Shown one piece after another: positions 36,760 to 45,747 of a stretch of DNA of 64,000 nt. The stretch lies in contig NZ_VCGY01000009.1 in the NCBI RefSeq assembly GCF_016597725.1, forward strand, positions 62,001 through 126,000, given 5' to 3'. Within the stretch, counting starts at the first letter, position 1. Each line of letters begins with the position of its first letter. A model generated the notes under the pieces. It ran no database searches. It was not told where the DNA came from and worked only from the letters and a program-made list of their open reading frames with translations. Made by a program: the position numbers and the translations under genes. The stretch is from Marinobacter sp. 1-4A (lineage in GTDB: Bacteria > Pseudomonadota > Gammaproteobacteria > Pseudomonadales > Oleiphilaceae).

Positions 36760-37350
36760 CTAGAGGCCGATTTCCCGTCCTTGGGCCAGCCGTATGAGGT
36801 TGTTGCGGTGACGCACAACCACCAAAAGCGCGAGTAAGCCGAACAACGGAAGGTTTTCTGGTTCAATGAATGCGCTGATCAATGGCCCACTCACAATCGC
36901 TATGACGGAGGCCAGCGCAGAAATGCGCCAGCGCCATAATATCAACAGCCAGATGGTGGCCATGACCGTTGTGGTGATGGGGGCTAAAGCGAGACCGGCT
37001 CCCAGAGCGGTTGCGACCCCTTTGCCGCCTTTGAATCGGTAGAAGGCTGGGACCATATGCCCGGTAACAGCAAAGAGCGCCACCATAGCTTGGGCTAAAA
37101 CGGATAGCCCAGCGCTGTATGCGAGCCAAACTGGTAGCCAGCCTTTTGCAGCATCCAAAGCCAGAGTCATGGCAGCAGGGCGCCAGCCGCCGGTGCGGTA
37201 AACATTGGTGGCACCAGGGTTTCCAGAACCTTGCGCCCGGGGGTCCGGTAGCCCCCAAAGTTTGCAGACTGGCAGTGCAAACAACACTGAGCCGCCAAGA
37301 TAGGCCGCCGCGCACAGCAAAACAGTTGTTACCGGATCACTCAGGTGCAT
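36760..37350 (-). CDS. plsY: acyl-phosphate:glycerol-3-phosphate acyltransferase
   Basis: A 196-residue inner-membrane enzyme that starts phospholipid synthesis. About five transmembrane helices. Conserved cytoplasmic loops: GSGNPGATNVYRTGG (about 42-56), FKGGKGVATALGAG (about 106-119) and VVRHRNNLIRL near the C-terminus. Convergent with tsaD (17-base gap) and divergent from folB. Confidence 0.96.
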   Translation of the reverse strand: MHLSDPVTTVLLCAAAYLGGSVLFALPVCKLWGLPDPRAQGSGNPGATNVYRTGGWRPAAMTLALDAAKGWLPVWLAYSAGLSVLAQAMVALFAVTGHMVPAFYRFKGGKGVATALGAGLALAPITTTVMATIWLLILWRWRISALASVIAIVSGPLISAFIEPENLPLFGLLALLVVVRHRNNLIRLAQGREIGL

Positions 37351-37473
37351 TTGCGGTCTCAGAGACGAAGACGTGTCAGGGTGATGTGTGCGAAAATGCC
37401 CGCCCTCAATTTGCGAGCTGGCGCGTTTACAGTAGCCGCAGTTTGTATGTTATTCAATCAGCAGAGCGTGAAA

Positions 37474-37869
37474 ATGCCCCGGGAGCCCTTCTTGGCAGAC
37501 AGCGTATTGATCGAAGGCTTGGTTGTAGAGACCGTGGTGGGTGTATATGACTGGGAGCGTGAAGTAACCCAGTCGCTCGTTGTGGACTTGGAGATGGCGT
37601 GGGACAACCGTATTCCGGGCGCCTCTGATGATGTAAAAGATGCGCTCGATTACGCATCGGTCAGCGAACGCGTTGATCGCTGCCTGAAAGATCTCAAGCC
37701 GAAGCTGCTAGAACATGGTGCAGAGGTTCTGGCGGGTGTTCTGCAGCGTGAATTTGGCGTTGGCTGGCTTCGACTGGTGCTGCGTAAGCCCGGGGCCGTG
37801 CCCGCTGCCCGGTCGGTGGGTGTTTGCATCGAAAGGACTGCTTTGAAAGGAGAGCCCGGTAATGCCTGA
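37474..37869 (+). CDS. folB: dihydroneopterin aldolase
   Basis: A 131-residue folate-pathway enzyme (dihydroneopterin to 6-hydroxymethyl-dihydropterin). Signatures: VLIEGLVVETVVGVYDWERE, DYASVSERV, and KPGAVPAARSVGVCIER. The frame is open to 37345, but those residues are not family-like; the ATG at 37474 starts 5-8 residues longer than typical FolB. No strong ribosome site. It overlaps the next gene by 8 bases, and the two act in consecutive steps. Confidence 0.93.
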   Translation: MPREPFLADSVLIEGLVVETVVGVYDWEREVTQSLVVDLEMAWDNRIPGASDDVKDALDYASVSERVDRCLKDLKPKLLEHGAEVLAGVLQREFGVGWLRLVLRKPGAVPAARSVGVCIERTALKGEPGNA

Positions 37870-38386
37870 TCAAGTTCCGGTTTATATCAGCATTGGCAGC
37901 AATATTGATAGAGAGCGTTATGTGGTTGCGGCTTTGGACGCACTGGTAGGTTGGTTTGGTGAATTGGATATTTCGCCAGTGTACGAGAGTGAAGCCGTAG
38001 GGTTTGACGGCTCACCGTTTCTGAATCTGGTTGTGGGGGTAAAGACTAACCTGTCTGTAGGCGAGCTTTCACAGCACTTTAAACTGTTAGAAGCCGAGAA
38101 TGGCCGCAGAAAAGAGGCGCCTAAATTCAGCGCCAGAACGCTGGATCTCGACATTCTCACCTATGGAGAAGCGGTGGGCCGGTTGGACGGAGTCGAATTG
38201 CCCAGAGCTGAAATTTTAAAAAACGCGTTTGTGTTGAGGCCTTTGTCGGATGTCGCTCCGGCAGTTAAGCACCCGGTTTGCCGGAAGACTTACCTTGAAC
38301 TTTGGCAGATGTACAACACTGATCAGAAGCTCTGGCCGGTAAACTTCAGCTGGCAGGGTCGGGTGATTTCAAAGGCCGTTTGCTGA
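37862..38386 (+). CDS. HPPK-family pyrophosphokinase, second paralogue (FolK2)
   Basis: A 174-residue member of the 6-hydroxymethyl-dihydropterin pyrophosphokinase family. YISIGSNIDRERYV and FSARTLDLDILTYGE carry the ATP/Mg-binding residues, but the usual R-x-x-x-R-W-GPRTLDLD motif reads FSARTLDLD. The start overlaps folB by 8 bases (translational coupling). A canonical folK lies at 41764-42261, so this copy may have a specialised or redundant role; Pseudomonas has a gene at the same place. Its 3' end overlaps the 3' end of pgi by 18 bases. Confidence 0.85.
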   Translation: MPDQVPVYISIGSNIDRERYVVAALDALVGWFGELDISPVYESEAVGFDGSPFLNLVVGVKTNLSVGELSQHFKLLEAENGRRKEAPKFSARTLDLDILTYGEAVGRLDGVELPRAEILKNAFVLRPLSDVAPAVKHPVCRKTYLELWQMYNTDQKLWPVNFSWQGRVISKAVC

Positions 38387-40030
38387 GCGGAACAGTGCAA
38401 TCAGGTTGTCGGTAGCGCTGTCACTTGTTTCGCCAGAGTCTTTAGGGTTCAACAATCTTGGCAGAATGTTTTCGCCCAGTTTTTTACCCAGTTCAACTCC
38501 CCATTGGTCGAACGAATCCAGATCCCAAATTACGCCCTGAACATAGGTGCGGTGTTCGTACAATGCAATCAGAGCACCTACGGTTTCCGGAGTTACCTTC
38601 CTCATCATTAGTGTATTGCTGGGCTGGTTTCCGGGTATCACCTTGTGTGGCGCCAACCGGTCTATATCTGCATCCGCCATGCCGCTGCTTGCCAGCTCCG
38701 CTTTGGCTTCCTCAAGTGTTTTACCAATCATCATTGCGCGGGACTGGCCCAAGCAGTTGGCAAATAAATCAGCGTGATGTGTGGCAACAGGGTTGTGGGT
38801 TTGCAGTGGTATGATGAAGTCGGCTGGGACCAGTCGTGTTCCCTGATGGATAAGTTGATGGTAGGCGTGCTGACCGTTAGCGCCTACTCCGCCCCAAATT
38901 ACCGGCCCTGAGTGATATGCCAATGGCTTACCCTGCTGATCCACGCGCTTACCGCTGCTTTCCATGTCGAGTTGTTGCAAGTGGTCTGGCAGGTTACGTA
39001 GGTAGTGGTCGTAAGGCAGTATGGCGTGCGTTTCGGCGCCCCAAAAATTGCTGTACCAAATGCCTAGCATAGCCATGACAACGGGCAGGTTCTTTTCCAG
39101 CGGTGTCTCACAGAAGTGAGTGTCCATAGCGCGGGCACCGGCGAGCAGTCGCCGAAAGTTATCCATACCAATGGTCAGTGCTACAGGTAGCCCGATAGCA
39201 GACCAAAGAGAATAGCGCCCACCTACCCAATCCCACATTGGAAATACGTTGTTGGGGTCGATGCCAAATTTCTGTGCCGCAGCCTTGTTTGCGGTCACGG
39301 CCATAAAATGGCTGGCGACAGCCTGATCATTCCCACCATGCTCTATAAACCACTGTCGGGCGACCTTGCTGTTTTCCAGTGTTTCGCGCGTGCTGAAGGA
39401 TTTGGATTGAACCAAAAAGAGCGTGGTTTCAGGATCTATTTTTGCCAGAGTTTCGCAGATTTCCGTGCCGTCAATATTCGCCACGTAATGGCAGCGGAGC
39501 CCGGACGCCCGATAAGGCTGGAGAGCTTCGGTTACCAGCTTTGGGCCGAGAAACGAGCCGCCGATGCCAATGCTGACAACGTCCGAAAAGGCTTTTCCGG
39601 TAAATCCCGTGCGTGTCTGGCCCAGCACGTCCCGAACAAAGGCTTCCATACTCGCCAGCGTTGCACTGACTTCCGCTGTCACGTTTTGGCCGTCAACCAC
39701 TAGGGTGTCTGTTCCGGGGTTGCGAAGGGCAGTGTGCAGGGCGGGGCGACCTTCGGTAATGTTCACCTTGTCACCGCGCAATAGGGCTGCTCTGCGTTCT
39801 TCCAGCTTGCGGCTGCGAGCTAGATCCATCAACGCCGCGAGCACGTCATCGGTAAGCCGGTTTCTGGAGAAATCCAGAGATAGGCCCGCGCCATTGATAA
39901 AATACCGGTTGGCCCTGTCCGGGTCGTCTGCAAAGAGTGCCTTCATGGGGCGGTTTTGCAGACTATCCCGGTGAGCCAGTAAAGCCTGCCATTCGGGTGA
40001 AGCGGTCAATCCTGAGTGCGACGAGGGCAT
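38369..40030 (-). CDS. pgi: glucose-6-phosphate isomerase
   Basis: A 553-residue enzyme interconverting glucose-6-P and fructose-6-P. SIGIGGSFLGPKLVTEAL, MESSGKRV, HQGTRLVPADFI and WGVELGKKLGENI are family signatures (catalytic Lys, His and Glu regions present). AGGA lies before the ATG. It ends the pcnB-folK-panB-panC-pgi run; in Pseudomonas panD lies between panC and pgi, but it is missing here. Confidence 0.97.
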   Translation of the reverse strand: MPSSHSGLTASPEWQALLAHRDSLQNRPMKALFADDPDRANRYFINGAGLSLDFSRNRLTDDVLAALMDLARSRKLEERRAALLRGDKVNITEGRPALHTALRNPGTDTLVVDGQNVTAEVSATLASMEAFVRDVLGQTRTGFTGKAFSDVVSIGIGGSFLGPKLVTEALQPYRASGLRCHYVANIDGTEICETLAKIDPETTLFLVQSKSFSTRETLENSKVARQWFIEHGGNDQAVASHFMAVTANKAAAQKFGIDPNNVFPMWDWVGGRYSLWSAIGLPVALTIGMDNFRRLLAGARAMDTHFCETPLEKNLPVVMAMLGIWYSNFWGAETHAILPYDHYLRNLPDHLQQLDMESSGKRVDQQGKPLAYHSGPVIWGGVGANGQHAYHQLIHQGTRLVPADFIIPLQTHNPVATHHADLFANCLGQSRAMMIGKTLEEAKAELASSGMADADIDRLAPHKVIPGNQPSNTLMMRKVTPETVGALIALYEHRTYVQGVIWDLDSFDQWGVELGKKLGENILPRLLNPKDSGETSDSATDNLIALFRSANGL

Positions 40031-40062
40031 CCGAGAGTCCTTTCCTGATGGGTCGTAATGCT

Positions 40063-40911
40063 TCAGCGGGTGATTGAGATATTGTCAATGAGCCGAGTGC
40101 TACCAAGGAATGCCGCAGCCAGCAGGGTAATGTCGCTGTCCTCGGGTGTGGCGGGCTTCAAGGTGAGGCTGTTGGCTATATTGAAGTAATCCAGGCGTAG
40201 CCCCGCAGCACTCAGGCTGTCGCCAGCTTCTTTGGCCAGAACTTGAAAGTCACTGTGACCATCGGTAATTTTCGCAGCGGTGGCTTGAAGCGTCTGGTAA
40301 ATCACCGGAGCGATTGCGCGCTCTTCTTCGGATAGGTAGCCGTTGCGCGAGCTTTTCGCTAAGCCATCGTCCTCGCGAACGGTTGCAGCACCAATAACTT
40401 CAACCGGAATCATTAGATCGCGCACCATTTTGCGAATCACGGCCAGTTGCTGGAAGTCTTTTTCGCCGAACACCGCAAAGTCCGGCTGAATCATGTTGAA
40501 AAGAACAGAAACAACCGTTGCAACACCTTCAAAATGCCCCGGGCGGCTGTCGCCGCAATGCCCGGCACTGACTTCCGGCACGACGACGCGGGTGTGGCGC
40601 GCAAGGCCGTCCGGATAAACTTCGTCTGCCGTAGGGGCAAAGACCAGAGTGTTTCCCGCTTCGCCAAGTTTGTTTTGGTCGTCAAGCAGTGTCCGCGGGT
40701 AGGTATCAAGGTCCTCGTTGGCGCCAAATTGCATTGGGTTCACGAAAATACTGGTGACCACAATGTCGGCCGCCTCAGCCGCTTTGCGAACCAATGAAAT
40801 GTGCCCCTCGTGCAGGTTGCCCATAGTGGGCACCAAACCAATGGTTTTCTCCTGCTGGCGGTAACCGCGGAGTATGGCGCGCAATTCTTTTAGCGAATGG
40901 ACGGTTCTCAT
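40063..40911 (-). CDS. panC: pantothenate synthetase
   Basis: A 282-residue enzyme joining pantoate and beta-alanine with ATP. The HIGH-like motif is [11 protein letters not shown] and the KMSKS-like motif is [18 protein letters not shown] is the family dimer/active-site block. Its ATG overlaps the panB stop (ATGA). panD, needed to make beta-alanine, is not in this cluster. Confidence 0.97.
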   Translation of the reverse strand: MRTVHSLKELRAILRGYRQQEKTIGLVPTMGNLHEGHISLVRKAAEAADIVVTSIFVNPMQFGANEDLDTYPRTLLDDQNKLGEAGNTLVFAPTADEVYPDGLARHTRVVVPEVSAGHCGDSRPGHFEGVATVVSVLFNMIQPDFAVFGEKDFQQLAVIRKMVRDLMIPVEVIGAATVREDDGLAKSSRNGYLSEEERAIAPVIYQTLQATAAKITDGHSDFQVLAKEAGDSLSAAGLRLDYFNIANSLTLKPATPEDSDITLLAAAFLGSTRLIDNISITR

Positions 40912-41702
40912 GCCTTGAACGTATGCTCCTCGGCGGGGAAAGTGCGCTCACTTACGGCTTTTGCGTAGGCGGCGATGGCCTCCGGAATGGAGTTTGTCTC
41001 TGCCAAAAAGTTTTTCACAAACCGTGGCTTACGGCCGGTGGTAATGCCTAACATATCGTGTAGTACCAAAATCTGACCATCGGTATCCGCGCCTGCGCCA
41101 ATTCCGATAACCGGAACCTTCACCGCTTGGGTGATTCTGGCAGCCAGCGGCGCTGGTACGCATTCTAGCAAGATAATGTCTGCGCCCGCCGCAACCAACT
41201 CGCAGGCATGATTGATCATCAGTTCTGCCGATTTTTCATCCCGGCCCTGAACCTTGTAGCCCCCAAACTTATTGACGAACTGAGGGGTCAGGCCCAGATG
41301 TGCACATACGGGCACAGCGCGCTCTGTTAGAGCGCTGATGGTGTCTTTCATCCAGTCTGTGCCTTCCAATTTCACCATGTGCGCGCCTGCACGCATCAGT
41401 TCTGCGGCATTCTCCAATGCGGCATCTACGGTGCCATAACTCATGAAGGGCATGTCGGCCATAATGAGTGAGCCACGATTGCCTTTGGCAACGCAGCTAA
41501 CGTGATACACGATCTGATCCATGGTGACAGGTAAGGTGCTGTCGTGGCCCTGAAGCACCATGCCTAGCGAGTCGCCAATCAGAATAACGTCCACCCCGGC
41601 TTCGCTGACTACCTGAGCAAAGGTGGCATCATAAGAGGTTAGGGCGGAGAAGGCTTCGCCCTTCTCCTTGTATTCCCGCAGGGTATTGATGGTAACAGCC
41701 AT
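40908..41702 (-). CDS. panB: 3-methyl-2-oxobutanoate hydroxymethyltransferase
   Basis: A 264-residue TIM-barrel enzyme making ketopantoate from alpha-ketoisovalerate and methylene-tetrahydrofolate. [27 protein letters not shown], and [21 protein letters not shown] are visible. Its folate cofactor ties it to the adjacent folK. Confidence 0.97.
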   Translation of the reverse strand: MAVTINTLREYKEKGEAFSALTSYDATFAQVVSEAGVDVILIGDSLGMVLQGHDSTLPVTMDQIVYHVSCVAKGNRGSLIMADMPFMSYGTVDAALENAAELMRAGAHMVKLEGTDWMKDTISALTERAVPVCAHLGLTPQFVNKFGGYKVQGRDEKSAELMINHACELVAAGADIILLECVPAPLAARITQAVKVPVIGIGAGADTDGQILVLHDMLGITTGRKPRFVKNFLAETNSIPEAIAAYAKAVSERTFPAEEHTFKA

Positions 41703-41763
41703 AAAATCCTTGCCTTTTGGGTAGGTGGGCCAAGACCGTGCCGGGATGTCCGGCGTTCAGTTG

Positions 41764-42261
41764 CTAAGGGTAATCCGGAGGTGGAAGCTTGCGCAACCGG
41801 TTGTCAGGGCATTGTGCCCTTAGGATGGCGATTTCCGCACCACCCGGTAGTGTTAGATCAGGTTTTAGATCTAATAATGGCTGAAGGGCAAAGTCTCTAT
41901 TATGGAGCTCTCGATGGGGAACAGTAAGCCGCTCGTCGTCTAGCTTATGATTGCCGAATATCAGCAGATCAAGATCAAGAGTGCGCGGCCCCCAGTGCTG
42001 AAGTCGCTCCCGCCCATGCGCTTGTTCGATGGCCTGAAGCTGGTCTAGCAAGGCGTGGGGCCCAAGCTCTGTAGAAATCCATGCCGCGCCATTCACAAAG
42101 TCTGGCTGGTCCTGCGGGCCCACAGGGCTGCTGGTGTAAAAAGGCGACTGTGCGACCAGCGTCGTTTTTGGTAGCGCAGCCAATTCAGCCACAGCGCGTG
42201 CCAGTTGGGCAGCGGGCTCTTTCAGATTGCTGCCCAGACCTATAAAGGCATCCGTTTTCAT
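41764..42261 (-). CDS. folK: 6-hydroxymethyl-dihydropterin pyrophosphokinase
   Basis: A 165-residue enzyme, canonical copy: AFIGLGSNLKEPAAQL, FYTSSPVGPQDQPDFVNGA, HWGPRTLDLDLLIFG (all ATP and pterin motifs intact). The ATG shares one base with the pcnB stop (TGATG), so it is coupled to pcnB as in Pseudomonas. A second HPPK-type gene is at 37862-38386. Confidence 0.95.
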   Translation of the reverse strand: MKTDAFIGLGSNLKEPAAQLARAVAELAALPKTTLVAQSPFYTSSPVGPQDQPDFVNGAAWISTELGPHALLDQLQAIEQAHGRERLQHWGPRTLDLDLLIFGNHKLDDERLTVPHRELHNRDFALQPLLDLKPDLTLPGGAEIAILRAQCPDNRLRKLPPPDYP

Positions 42262-43643
42262 CAGGGTGCTGGCCGTTTAACCGGTTTGCGGCGTCGCCGC
42301 TTTTTTGGCGCGTCGCTACTGAGCTCTGAAAGCATGCGCTCTTGTCCGCGCTCGTCTAAGCGCTGGAATTCTGTCCACCAATCACCAAGGCCGGGTTCGA
42401 TTTCACCGCAGCCTTCCCGAACCAGCAAGAAGTCGTAGGCGGCACGAAATCTTGGGTGGCTCATGGTTACAAAGGCTCGCTTGCCTTGGCGGCGAGGCAA
42501 GCGCATCTGGAGCTCCCAAATTTCCTTCATGGGGCCAGAGAAGCGTTTAGGTATAGACGTAGCCTGTACTTGTCTGCCAATAACCTTACCAATAGCACCG
42601 TGCAGGGCTGGCTGTACCGGATCGCCGTTATCTTGGCGCTGGCGCCACTCTTTCTGCAGAGCGGGCCAAAGCATGGCTGCAAATAAGAAATAGGGTGTAA
42701 CGGATTTACCTTGAGCGATGCGGGCGTCGGTATTGCGCAAGGCTTGGCGGATTAACTCATCCGACTCGCCAGCCTCGATAGCCCTGACGGTTTCAGGGAA
42801 TAATGGGGCCAGCAAATTGTAACGGGTTAGCAGATTGTAGGTCGCTTCGCCGTACCCAGCAGAAAACAGCTTGAGTACCTCTTCAAACAATCGCGCCGGT
42901 GGAATATGAGTTAGTAACTGCGACAGCTCCCGAATAGGGGCTTCGGTCTCGGGCTCTATGTCAAAGCCAAGCTTGGCTGCAAAGCGGATGGCGCGAAGCA
43001 TGCGCACCGGATCTTCCCGGTAGCGGGTTTCCGGGTCGCCGATTAGGCGAAGTTGCTGGTTGCGGAGATCTTCAATACCGTTCGCAAAGTCGACAACAGT
43101 GAAGTCCCGGATGCAGTAATACAACGCATTAACCGTGAAGTCTCGGCGCAGGGCATCTTCTTCTTGGTTGCCGTAAACATTGTCGCGCAATAACAGGCCG
43201 TGCTCGCTGGTTTTGCGATCATCGTCGGTGTTGTCGTTGTCGGCTTCCACCGCGTTCCCACGGAAGGTGGTTACTTCAATGACTTCGCGCCCGAACACAA
43301 CGTGAACGATTCGAAAGCGCCGACCGATTAAGCGTGAGTTACGGAACAGGTCGTGCACTTCTTCCGGAGTGGCGTTGGTGGCTATGTCGAAATCTTTGGG
43401 CCGTTTCCCCAGCAGAATATCGCGTACGCCGCCGCCTACAAGGTATGCCTCGTAACCGGCGTTGTTGAGTCGGCTGAGCACCTTTTTGGCTGGCTCGCTT
43501 ATGACAGAGCGCGAGACGTTGTGCTGGTCTCTGGGAACTTCCCGTCGCTGGTAGACCCGAGCCTTTTTCTTCCCGTTACCGGGCATGAAGGAGCGGAGCT
43601 TGTCGACGGATTGCTCGAAAATGGAGGAAAGTGTTTTTGGCAT
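42261..43643 (-). CDS. pcnB: poly(A) polymerase I
   Basis: A 460-residue nucleotidyltransferase that polyadenylates RNA 3' ends and promotes RNA decay. Head domain: YLVGGGVRDILLGKRPKDFD with the catalytic DFD, then RNSRLIGRRFRIVHVVFG. The neck binds RNA (EDPVRMLRAIRFAAKLGF). A basic tail (KKRRRRKPVKRPAP) follows. The start is uncertain: the ATG at 43643 is preferred, but its ribosome site is weak, and E. coli pcnB itself uses a non-canonical start. It lies directly downstream of the candidate crcZ RNA. Confidence 0.93.
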   Translation of the reverse strand: MPKTLSSIFEQSVDKLRSFMPGNGKKKARVYQRREVPRDQHNVSRSVISEPAKKVLSRLNNAGYEAYLVGGGVRDILLGKRPKDFDIATNATPEEVHDLFRNSRLIGRRFRIVHVVFGREVIEVTTFRGNAVEADNDNTDDDRKTSEHGLLLRDNVYGNQEEDALRRDFTVNALYYCIRDFTVVDFANGIEDLRNQQLRLIGDPETRYREDPVRMLRAIRFAAKLGFDIEPETEAPIRELSQLLTHIPPARLFEEVLKLFSAGYGEATYNLLTRYNLLAPLFPETVRAIEAGESDELIRQALRNTDARIAQGKSVTPYFLFAAMLWPALQKEWRQRQDNGDPVQPALHGAIGKVIGRQVQATSIPKRFSGPMKEIWELQMRLPRRQGKRAFVTMSHPRFRAAYDFLLVREGCGEIEPGLGDWWTEFQRLDERGQERMLSELSSDAPKKRRRRKPVKRPAP

Positions 43644-43738
43644 TGAAATCCGTGGTTGCGTTGAGCAAAACCGAGAGTTTAACGGTTTGAGCAGGATTTG
43701 CACACGTTTGCCTTGGAATCTGCATGCCCCACATAATC

Positions 43739-44125
43739 AAAAGGCGGATCCGCCTACGCGAATCCGCCCTCAAAATATTGACGATCTGCATTATTCTTAT
43801 TTTTTGCCGGGATTCTTCTTAATTTTTTTACCCCACCGTTTAACCCCAAAATGGGGGCTTCTCAGCAGTACAAACGGAAAGCTTTGAACACAATGAGCAG
43901 TCAAAGACATCGAACAAGTCATTCGTAGGTGCTGCGCCACCTCAAGGGTGATTCTTCTTTGCATCTCTACAACTCGTACACGCCAAGGGACTACCAAAAA
44001 AGCAAAGTACCCAAAACACTCAGTTCGCTCGCGCTCTATTTTTGTTTTTGTTACTGAACGTCTTCCTGCAGCTTTTTATTTTTGTTTTGACGCTGCTTTG
44101 TCACTATTGTTTTTGTTGTTGTGCG
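43739..44125 (-). ncRNA. crcZ: candidate CrcZ-type regulatory small RNA
   Basis: The gap between cbrB and pcnB has no protein-like frame and is T-rich on plus, A-rich on minus. Read from a sigma-54 promoter (start near 44125), about 387 nt follow and end in a GGCGGAT/ATCCGCC hairpin (43762-43768 with 43743-43749) and four T. It carries about six A-rich motifs of the AAnAAnAA kind, such as AACAACAAAAACAATAG, CAAAACAAAAATAAAAAG and AACAAAAACAAAAATAG in the 5' third, AAAGAAGAAT midway, and two A-rich runs near the 3' end. In Pseudomonas, CrcZ lies at the same place (cbrB-crcZ-pcnB), has about 400 nt and titrates Hfq/Crc through such motifs. Here identity rests on position, promoter, length and motifs, not on an alignment. 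Confidence 0.8.
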
Positions 44126-44136
44126 CTAAAGAGGTT

Positions 44137-44151
44137 GCAGTTGGCGTGCCA
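44137..44151 (-). promoter_or_regulatory. sigma-54 promoter of crcZ
   Basis: On the minus strand TGGCACGCCAACTGC, against the consensus TGGCAC-N5-TTGC: one mismatch, with GG and GC exactly 10 bases apart as RpoN requires. Predicted start near 44125. Confidence 0.8.
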
Positions 44152-44202
44152 GCTTTTGAATGTGCTTTATTAACAGTGGGTTAGGTTTTTTTGGCGTATA
44201 AG

Positions 44203-44284
44203 TGTTACTCCGTACTCCCTATAAGTGTTACCCGAAACACCTGTTTTTCTCGCAAAGTGTTACCGGCGGGAACAGGCGGTAACA
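44203..44284. promoter_or_regulatory. TGTTAC/GTAACA array, candidate CbrB enhancer sites
   Basis: TGTTAC occurs at 44203-44208, 44226-44231 and 44258-44263. The last pairs with GTAACA at 44279-44284 as a perfect inverted repeat with a 15-base spacer. They lie about 78-160 bases upstream of the predicted crcZ start, a usual distance for NtrC-type activators, and directly follow the cbrB gene. Confidence 0.65.
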
Positions 44285-44342
44285 TCTGACTGCGCGTTCA
44301 TATTTTGCGCGAGTGATTGAATGGGTGAATTCTTGCAACCAG

Positions 44343-45740
44343 TCAGTTTCCCGATGTTTTTTTGCGAGGAATGCCCAGACGCTGCCGGCGCTCCCAAAGG
44401 GATTTTCGGCTAATGCCTAGCTTTTGGGCCAGCTCGGTTTCGCTCATGCGATCCTGGTTCTCCAGCACAAAGTGCTGAAAGTAGTCCTCCAGAGAAAGAT
44501 CATTAGTGCCGTCTGCATCTCGCGTGTGGACCTGTTCGTTGTTTCCCTCCACCAAGGTTTCAGGGATATATTCCTCGCCCCCTTCACTATCGAGGTCCAG
44601 CAACGACGGCGTTATGATGTCGCCATCGCATAGGATGCTGGCGCGCTCGATGGCATTTTCCAACTCTCTCACGTTACCCGGCCAGCGGTGCCGTTCAAGC
44701 GCCCGCATGGCTTCGGGGCTAAGGTTCAGGTTGGGTCTGCCTACCTTATTGCCTTGAACAGTAAGAAAGCGCCGGGCTAGCCCGAGAATATCGCTCTGGC
44801 GTTCACGCAGGGGGGGAATCCGTATTTGCATTACGTTAAGCCGGTAGTAAAGGTCTTCCCGGAACTCGCCGGTGCGGGTCATGGCTTTTAGGTTGCGGTG
44901 GGTGGCTGCGATCATGCGCACATTCACTTTTCGGCTCTGGGTTGAGCCCACTTTGCGAATTTCGCTTTCCTGAAGAACACGCAGTAAACGAGCTTGGGCC
45001 TCCGCGGGGAGTTCGCCAATTTCGTCCAAAAACAGGCTTCCGCCGTCGGCGGCTTCGATCAACCCGGTTCTCGCGGAGACTGCACCAGTGAAAGCGCCTT
45101 TTTCATGACCAAACAGTTCGGATTCAATGAGGCTTTCCGGAATAGCTGCGCAGTTTACCGAGATCAGTGGTTTGGCAGCACGCGGGCTCAGCAGGTGCAG
45201 CGCGCGGGCAACCAGCTCTTTACCTGTGCCAGACTCTCCTTGCACCAGTACCGTTGTTTCTGTTGGTGCGACCTTTCGAATGAGTGTGAATACCCGCTGC
45301 ATGGGCTCGCACTGGCCGTACATAATACTGGCTGGGTCACCGTTTTCCGATGCTGCCGGGTTGTCTGCCTGACGCTCCTGCGCCGGGGACGCAGTGCGCG
45401 CGAGAATACCCTCCACGGCAGCTAGCATCTCATCATGGTCAAAAGGCTTGGCAATATACTCCACCGCCCCCATTTTCATGGAGTCTACCGCTGAGCGCAG
45501 GCTGGCGTAGCTGGTCATGATTAAAACCGGCGTGTTCGGTGCCCGGTTGATCAGTTCCGTGCCAGCGGCGCCGGGTAGGCGAAGGTCTGAAATAATCAGG
45601 TCAAACTGGTCGGGATCGTGGTTTTGCTCGGCCTCCTCCACCGAGCCGACGTCTTCAACGTCGTAGCCTGCATGTAACAGCAGTTTGCGAACAGCGGAGC
45701 GAATAATATCTTCATCTTCCACGATCAAAATACGGGGCAT
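44343..45740 (-). CDS. cbrB: sigma-54-dependent response regulator CbrB
   Basis: A 465-residue NtrC-family regulator. The receiver domain is at 1-120 with phospho-acceptor Asp52. The AAA+ domain is at about 138-370 with Walker A GESGTGKE (168-175) and the sigma-54 contact loop GAFTGA (215-220). The C-terminal Fis-type helix-turn-helix is at about 425-460 ([20 protein letters not shown]). Immediately downstream of cbrA (7-base gap). In Pseudomonas CbrAB controls carbon/nitrogen balance through crcZ; the sigma-54 promoter next to it fits the same circuit. Confidence 0.93.
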   Translation of the reverse strand: MPRILIVEDEDIIRSAVRKLLLHAGYDVEDVGSVEEAEQNHDPDQFDLIISDLRLPGAAGTELINRAPNTPVLIMTSYASLRSAVDSMKMGAVEYIAKPFDHDEMLAAVEGILARTASPAQERQADNPAASENGDPASIMYGQCEPMQRVFTLIRKVAPTETTVLVQGESGTGKELVARALHLLSPRAAKPLISVNCAAIPESLIESELFGHEKGAFTGAVSARTGLIEAADGGSLFLDEIGELPAEAQARLLRVLQESEIRKVGSTQSRKVNVRMIAATHRNLKAMTRTGEFREDLYYRLNVMQIRIPPLRERQSDILGLARRFLTVQGNKVGRPNLNLSPEAMRALERHRWPGNVRELENAIERASILCDGDIITPSLLDLDSEGGEEYIPETLVEGNNEQVHTRDADGTNDLSLEDYFQHFVLENQDRMSETELAQKLGISRKSLWERRQRLGIPRKKTSGN

Positions 45741-45747
45741 AGCAGTC

